In this document: positions 60,401 to 64,000 of the stretch, in pieces | Layout: the number at the start of each line of letters is the position of its first letter | Numbering within the stretch: position 1 is the stretch's first letter | Origin: Bedellia somnulentella | Lineage: Eukaryota; Arthropoda; Insecta; Lepidoptera; Bedelliidae | Assembly: GCA_963576735.1 (NCBI GenBank) | Contig: OY755174.1 | Span: 1,426,001 to 1,490,000, forward strand | Direction of reading: 5' to 3' | Length of the DNA stretch: 64,000 bases | The notes under the pieces: model-generated | Database searches by the model: none | The model's input: the letters and a program-made list of their open reading frames with translations, nothing else | Told to the model about the DNA's origin: nothing | Position numbers and translations under genes: made by a program

Positions 60401-62391
60401 TTCTTACGTAACAACATAGATTTGCTATGTCATGTCGAATGAGAGTCTTTTTTTACTTAATTGGATAATGCTTATTACCGTTCTTCTATTTGGTATTCCA
60501 TAAATATGATGCATTTATGATCAACCTATCGCGGAACAGTGGTCTGTTTAAAAACCGTTTGTGTTACTTTAATTCTAATACATTCATCACGGCTATATAA
60601 TTATGTAGTAGGATAATAATTATACATATAGACATCACTGGAACCACCTTGAAAATCTTGACACATTATAAATGTAATGAATGAATCCTTCATTTATAAT
60701 AATCTCCATTAACTATATAATGACCAATTAATAACTTGATAGATAATACACTGTTCTCCCACGCATGCACATTAGAAGCGTTAATGCACATGAATTGTGG
60801 GATTTTGTATTTCTGTGTGTTTTATCTAGGATTTGCTGTGTAGTGTCGGCTTAGAATAGCACTACCCCATTTCTTCCGGTGGGTGTTCGTAAGAGGCGAC
60901 TAACGGTATTGGGGGCTTTTAAGGTATTTTTGGGCGATGCGGTTGGAGAATCATCACCAACAAACTTTATTTTACCATCTTTTCCCCACACAACTTTCCA
61001 AAAGTGGCTGAAGAATTTTGTAATTCCTTAGCTCTGGCTACCCCTTATAGGGATTTATAGCCGTGAGTATATGTATGTATGTATGCATGTTTATCTAGGA
61101 AGTAAAGATGTAACCCTTGTACATCATAACCTGGTTCATTGTTCATGTTTATCTTTAGCACAGATAATATAATACTATACTTTAGCCAGGAATCTAAAGA
61201 CACAATTATAGAAATAATTTTATGTGATAATCCATAAAATGCAATAATATGTTATATGTAAATTAAATACCCACGGCCGTTTGGTCCCAAAGGTTCTGGT
61301 GTGGTAGCCACGTACCCAGCAAAAAATGAGATTCGCTCTCCAAACATCTGGATTAACGACTCGTTCATCAAGGCAGGTTAGGTTAGACAGGCATTTTAGA
61401 GGTTTAATTTGAGAGTAGAACTCTTCAAAACTACTCGGAACGGTGTTTAAGGTTTTTTTCAAATTTCGAAAGGGATATCTTCTTAAAGGTTTAAACGATC
61501 TAAACTATTACAAATATCCCTTCATTTTTAAAAAGCTGTGTAGTGTCGGCTTAGAATAACACTACCCCATTTCTACCCGTGGGTGATCGTAAGAGGCGAC
61601 TAAGGGTATAGGGATTTTTCAAGTGATTTTTGGGCGATGTGGATGGAGACCCGTCACCAAAATCATTTATTATTACATCTTTTCCCCAATCAACTTCCAA
61701 AAGTGGCTGAGGAATTTCTCATTCCAAAGCTCTGGCAACCCCGTTTAGGGACTTATAGCCGTGTGTATATGTATGTATGTATGTATTTTAGAAACGATCA
61801 CTATCGATGGTTTCTCGTGTGAATGGGAAAGTCAGCTTAGAGGGTTGACTTAGATTGGGTAACCATTTACATTAGGTTTCCCTTTTTAAGGATATTAGAA
61901 TTTTACCATTTGTCCGTTCCTTTATTGAATGTCACAAGACTGTGGCGACCTCTAGACGGCGAACTCACTCGCACACTAGCAGCGTCATAAAAAATCGTAC
62001 ATCGCGGTATCGACATGTTTCTCTAGCTAAACATAAATACAAATTCTAAGTTGGTACACAGCAGGGTGTACTGGCCAGTAAATCTTTGCTGTTCCTACAA
62101 ACCCATGGCTTTTAAGCGTAGGACCGGTTATTAACGAGATCAGTTACGGGAGGACTATATCCTTCACATATCTATTGGTTAATGATGATCAAATCTCTCA
62201 TCTATTTTTTTTGATTTAACCCAATTTTACTAGAAATTTAATTTAATAATGTACACATTTCTTTCTAGATTCTCTTGAATGACAAGTTACTACAAAACAA
62301 CGACAAGGACAGCGATAAGTTCGGCCTTGACCACAAGATTGCGAATGGAGAAAACGGGAGAGACGGGAGCAGTAAGTCATGTTCCTGCTGA
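48388..62391 (+). CDS. Rab32: Rab32 small GTPase (short form, 5 coding exons)
   Basis: Joining 48388-48420, 51130-51346, 56940-57121, 58336-58479 and 62269-62391 gives 232 residues with no stop. Seen: P-loop GELGTGKT (32-39), switch I with T57, WDIAGQERF (80-88), NKCD (143-146) and SAK (175-177). The terminal CSC (230-232) is the double-geranylgeranylation motif. IAGQE instead of the usual TAGQE, with MTRVYYKEA after it, is diagnostic of the Rab32/Rab38 subfamily (established knowledge). Members direct cargo to lysosome-related organelles; the fly orthologue lightoid is needed for eye pigment granules. All catalytic residues are intact, so the gene should be functional. Introns are full of SINEs, and a P-like element sits in the intron after exon 2. 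Confidence 0.95.
48421..50540 (+). other. Rab32 intron 1, repeat-poor part
   Basis: AT-rich; no SINE, LINE or TIR element that I recognise over 2.1 kb, unusual for this window. Confidence 0.5.
50546..50702. mobile_element. ~155-bp MITE, intact copy
   Basis: TIRs atacacactgagcccatcgg / gctcggtgggctcagtgtgtat; middle ttgtcggcggtatagttttt. It is the uninterrupted reference for the copy split at 19068/21033. Confidence 0.75.
50761..51014 (-). repeat. SINE-A, full length
   Basis: (cata)n tail to gacactacacagc. An 11-bp acagacatagt flanks it, with a short extra (catacata) stretch next to the head. Confidence 0.9.
51130..51346 (+). CDS. Rab32: Rab32 exon 2 (P-loop, switch I)
   Basis: Acceptor attccacag before 51130, donor GTTTGT at 51347. 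Encodes SHSSAPATERREHLYKI, the P-loop GELGTGKT, switch I HYRATIGVDF and LQLWDIA with a split Gly codon. Codons are GC-rich against the intron. Confidence 0.95.
51359..51631 (-). repeat. SINE-A with 12-bp target duplication, next to exon 2
   Basis: SINE at 51371-51619 between AAATATGACAAT repeats (51359-51370; 51620-51631). Only about a dozen bases from the exon 2 donor. Confidence 0.9.
51911..53494 (-). mobile_element. P-element-like transposon, 1584 bp, degenerate
   Basis: Perfect 27-bp TIRs beginning CTTTGACTATAAACACTATA, flanked by 8-bp direct repeats ATTTCAAC / AATTCAAC (51903-51910; 53495-53502; 7 of 8). The minus strand holds a THAP-domain coding remnant (52400-53205). 8-bp duplications, TIRs of about 30 bp and an N-terminal THAP domain together are hallmarks of the P superfamily. 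It is far shorter than an autonomous P element (~3 kb) and has no RNase-H-like catalytic region that I can see. Lies in the Rab32 intron, antisense to the gene. Confidence 0.8.
52410..53205 (-). pseudogene. Broken THAP-domain gene of the P-like element
   Basis: Exon 1 (53205 down to about 53158): MVGCSVLGCGSRSEKH and GLTFH, donor gtgagt. Exon 2 starts about 52797 after ttacag: FPKDPNLREKW, RRCNWKPTK. The zinc-binding N-terminal CxxxxC and the FPKDP..R..W..A...W.PT core are those of THAP domains. The later CSxHF motif is not found. A frameshift is needed near 52620 to reach SDIKRSHQSHLRKPP and a coiled-coil-like ALKYLDVRIHHLLKNVTEID, ending at a stop near 52445. Such a layout (THAP then leucine-zipper-like segment) resembles the N-terminal part of P transposase. 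Confidence 0.65.
53503..54095 (+). other. Rab32 intron 2, no feature recognised
   Basis: AT-rich; short GC patch at 53798-53830 (aacttggccggcggcgactc) of unknown meaning. Confidence 0.45.
54098..54238. mobile_element. ~140-bp palindromic MITE, probable TA target
   Basis: Arms TCGCCCGATTTCAGAATTGA ... complement at 54190-54236 (gttctcagcttgaatactta, aatcgggcg); TA on both sides. Tc1/mariner-type insertion is likely. Confidence 0.75.
54640..54830 (-). repeat. LINE 3' UTR fragment
   Basis: gaaacagtttgcagagaagt, acatttgggaggtaagatca; same family as 46285-46560. Confidence 0.6.
54844..55060 (-). repeat. SINE-A, head-truncated
   Basis: (catacata) tail, gccagagctaagaaacttag, cacccaccggcaaatgg. 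Confidence 0.85.
55061..55610. other. Rab32 intron 2, no feature recognised
   Basis: The 75-codon minus frame 55270-55497 shows no domain. Confidence 0.45.
55620..55757 (-). mobile_element. ~140-bp MITE, copy 1 of 2
   Basis: Ends cctagtacgagcg / ctcgtactatgc. Contains gagatggctgttttattcca cgcgatatctag, the complement of the copy at 62508-62660. Confidence 0.65.
55758..56570. other. Rab32 intron 2, no feature recognised
   Basis: AT-rich. Confidence 0.5.
56546..56620 (+). pseudogene. Decayed duplicate of the start of Rab32 exon 3
   Basis: ttaggccaagagcgattcaa caat at 56573-56596 matches the acceptor and start of exon 3 (56936-56959) at 21 of 24 positions, with a pyrimidine tract before it. 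In the exon 3 frame it reads GQERFNNN and soon runs into a SINE-A with a stop. Confidence 0.7.
56604..56881 (+). repeat. SINE-A with 13-bp target duplication
   Basis: SINE 56621-56868 between TACTCGTATGTTG repeats (56604-56616; 56869-56881). It lies between the vestigial and the real exon 3, ending about 70 bp before the real exon. Confidence 0.9.
56940..57121 (+). CDS. Rab32: Rab32 exon 3 (switch II to NK of NKxD)
   Basis: Acceptor tatattag before 56940, donor GTAAAA at 57122. Encodes (G)QERFGNMTRVYYKEAVGA to PIPCILLANK. Confidence 0.95.
57158..57401 (+). repeat. SINE-A, full length, next to exon 3
   Basis: Begins 36 bp after the exon 3 donor; near-consensus head and tail. Confidence 0.9.
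57402..57905. other. Rab32 intron 3, no feature recognised
   Basis: AT-rich; poly-T tract near 57800. Confidence 0.5.
57913..58243 (+). repeat. SINE-B, near full length
   Basis: Head gatagctcaatgggtggaac (box A), gtgttcaaattccagg (box B); 3' body ttcggggatattcggagtga. Confidence 0.9.
58336..58479 (+). CDS. Rab32: Rab32 exon 4 (SAK motif)
   Basis: Acceptor ttcacag, donor GTATGG at 58480. Encodes CDQQKEGIVNQPAKMEEYC to ETSAKENINIEEAARSLVNK. Confidence 0.95.
58480..59150. other. Rab32 intron 4, no feature recognised
   Basis: Short (TA)n near 58907-58918; otherwise AT-rich. Confidence 0.5.
59151..59399 (-). repeat. SINE-A, full length
   Basis: (catacata) tail to gacactacacag; imperfect tttaaata flanks. 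Confidence 0.9.
59400..60820. other. Rab32 intron 4, no feature recognised
   Basis: AT-rich; the 60-64 codon frames at 59480 and 59954 look like chance. Confidence 0.45.
60821..61100 (+). repeat. SINE-A with 11-bp target duplication
   Basis: SINE 60835-61089 between TTTATCTAGGA repeats (60821-60831; 61090-61100). Confidence 0.9.
61101..61534. other. Rab32 intron 4, no feature recognised
   Basis: The 80-codon minus frame 61220-61462 has no recognisable domain. Confidence 0.4.
61535..61785 (+). repeat. SINE-A, full length, older
   Basis: gctgtgtagtgtcggcttag, tgtggatggagacccgtcac, tail (tatg)4. Confidence 0.9.
61786..62268. other. Rab32 intron 4, last part
   Basis: No repeat assigned; ends in the acceptor tttctttctag. 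Confidence 0.5.
62269..62391 (+). CDS. Rab32: Rab32 exon 5 (hypervariable tail, prenylation motif)
   Basis: Acceptor ttctag before 62269. Encodes ILLNDKLLQNNDKDSDK to SSKSCSC and TGA 62389-62391. The CxC end is the substrate for Rab geranylgeranyl transferase. Confidence 0.95.
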   Translation: MLLNDKLLQNNDKDSDKFGLDHKIANGENGRDGSSKSCSC

Positions 62392-62760
62392 AGCAACTAA
62401 GACCGTATCTCGACACATTAAGAAAGGTCCGGAACAAATACAGACTTATTAAGAAATCTAGGCTAGTAACGTAGAACGACTTTGAAAATGGAACATCTAT
62501 TAGAGGGTGCAGCATAGCTAAAACGAGCGACCTTTTAACTAGATATCGCGTGGTATAAAACAGCCATCTCTTTCGCGCTTACTTACTATCGCATACTGTC
62601 ATCTCATTCTTGTCGATATTGTGAAGATAAAATGGCGCTTGTGCTAGGCTTTTTAACTAGTACATATTTGACATCTCTGTGTAGTTAGTGCCTTCAATCG
62701 GGTTTCCACGCTATTAGTCTAGATTTCTTTGTTAGTCTTTGTCAAATAAACATTTGTAAA
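62392..62760 (+). other. Probable Rab32 3' UTR with poly(A) signal
   Basis: First AATAAA after the stop is at 62745-62750 (gtcaaataaacatttg). A MITE (62508-62660) lies inside the putative UTR. Confidence 0.45.
62508..62660 (+). mobile_element. ~150-bp MITE, copy 2 of 2
   Basis: gatatcgcgtggtataaaac agccatctct, cttacttactatcgcata, matching 55620-55757 in inverted orientation; ends imperfect. Confidence 0.6.
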
Positions 62761-63149
62761 AAGCCTCGGTGCGAGTTTTGATCGAATTGAATTGAATTTC
62801 CAAAGTCAACGTGTAAGGGGGCATTATCCTAGTTAACATAACTTTCAAAATTAACCTTCACGATGATTTTGGTCAAAATGAAGTCGTTCGTTTGAGACAA
62901 CACTACTGGTATTTCAAAATATTTTTATAGGTCTGTTTTGATATAAAAATAGCAGACAATTTTCCTCTGTCAGCTTTACTGCAGTTTTAAACCATATATA
63001 GTCGTTATTTTATTTTAGGTAAATTCAGTAAGGTTGGAGATAGTACATTTTTAAAATTAATAAAACATATTATGTTATTATTAGTGCTCGATCAGAACCA
63101 GAACACCTTAGCATTAAAAATATCAAATGGAAATAATTATCTGGAAAAA

Positions 63150-63290
63150 TAAAACAGGATGTATGAAAAGATTGATGGATGTGAATAAAGCTAGAGAGGT
63201 TTGCCAGGATCGTACAAAGTGGCGATCGATAGTCTCTGCCTACCCCAATGGGAACTAACGACCTGAGAATATGTATGTATGTATGTATCT
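63150..63290 (+). repeat. RTE-3' LINE tail, (TATG)n
   Basis: gtatgaaaagattgatggat, gaggtttgccaggatcgtac, (tatg)4 at the end. One frame reads CMKRLMDVNKAREVCQDRTK then WRSIVSAYPNGN. Confidence 0.8.
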
Positions 63291-64000
63291 GTCAGTCACT
63301 TGATTTATGCATTTTAGTATTTCACAATTAGTGAATCTTACTTGGACTTCTGTAGATTTTTATTCCATTTTTTTTAATGAAAGGAATACGAAAATGATAT
63401 TACTGAAATTGGCAAGGTTCAATCAAGTTTTTATCGAGTACTAATTATTGTTGAAGCGATGTCGAACTTGCCATAGTAGTAAGAAAAATGATTTAATTAT
63501 AGTTATTTTTTCTTAATTTTCAATATGTAGTATAACTAAGTTTAATTGCTTAATTGTGTTCGAATAATAACCATTATTAAAGATAATGATAAACAAGATG
63601 AAATATTTAATTATTTTTATATAGTTTTTGAAGAAAATGTCCTATAAGAAGTAATGTCATGTTTTATTTGTGTTAGTATTTCTTTATGTTAAATGCTGAT
63701 GTCAAGTTAAAAATAAGATTATTTTCAAGTAGATTTCGAATCCTTTTTGATTTTTAACCGTCTCTTTTACCTACCAATAGAAACCTTTTTTTTAAATGTA
63801 TTGCGAACTAAAATACTTAAACTTATTATTGGAAATTTATAATTTGCAATGGTTAAAGATATCAGGCTGTGGACGGCCATTTATGCAGCATTTAGTTAAA
63901 ATTCATACATCATTTCTACTTAATCTAATCACCATTATAACCTTTAAATTTTCATATGTTTGTATGAGGCCAAATATAATTCGTCAATGTCAGTAGGTTT
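63291..64000. other. No feature recognised
   Basis: AT-rich to the window end. The 66-codon frame 63796-63996 shows no domain. Confidence 0.45.

Overview
The window looks like nuclear DNA of a moth or butterfly (Lepidoptera). It is AT-rich, introns are long, genes are sparse, and most of the sequence is transposable-element debris of the kind typical of lepidopteran genomes: Helitron-like elements ending in a hairpin plus CTAG, tRNA-derived SINEs, RTE and Jockey/CR1-type LINE fragments, hAT- and P-like elements with terminal inverted repeats (TIRs), and (CATA)n-tailed repeats. The host assignment is inferred from style, not from a database match.

Host genes. (1) Bases 21-165 (+) are the last exon of a mitochondrial carrier that best fits the SLC25A32 (folate/FAD carrier) group. 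(2) The main gene is Rab32 (Drosophila lightoid orthologue group), plus strand. Shared coding exons lie at 51130-51346, 56940-57121, 58336-58479 and 62269-62391. The short first exon at 48388-48420 gives a 232-residue Rab. A GC-rich exon at 39356-40258 ends in the same splice phase and would give a 522-residue form with a disordered, proline-rich N-terminal extension. Two more phase-0 first-exon candidates are noted at 16122-16256 and 40335-40421, with low confidence. Rab32 is a small GTPase for biogenesis of lysosome-related organelles such as pigment granules.

Layout. 0.3-16 kb: nested transposons, including two Helitron families, a 3.0-kb hAT-like insertion inside a Helitron, and a 1.2-kb foldback element inside that insertion. 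16-38 kb: SINEs, two large LINE pieces (19.07-21.0 kb plus strand; 25.3-27.6 kb minus strand, itself inserted in a SINE), and several older repeats. 39-40.4 kb: a GC island holding the long Rab32 first exon. 40.4-62.4 kb: Rab32 introns and exons, with a 1584-bp P-element-like transposon (27-bp perfect TIRs, broken THAP gene) in the intron after the GTPase P-loop exon. 62.4-64 kb: probable 3' UTR or downstream sequence and repeats.

Repeat names used below. SINE-A: ~245 bp, head GCTGTGTAGTGTCGGC, internal box-B-like GGTTGGAGACC, 3' tail (TATG)n; about 34 whole or partial copies. SINE-B: ~365 bp, tRNA-like head, body with GATAGGGGGCAGGCC-type core (minus-strand reading as printed), tail (TTATG)n. 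RTE-3': 3' ends of an RTE-type LINE, also (TATG)n-tailed. Hel-A and Hel-B: Helitron-like families. No CRISPR arrays, bacterial operons or free-standing tRNA or rRNA genes were seen. The most interesting signals are the P-like element, a decayed duplicate of Rab32 exon 3, unusually long direct repeats around three SINE-A copies, and several cleanly datable nested insertions.
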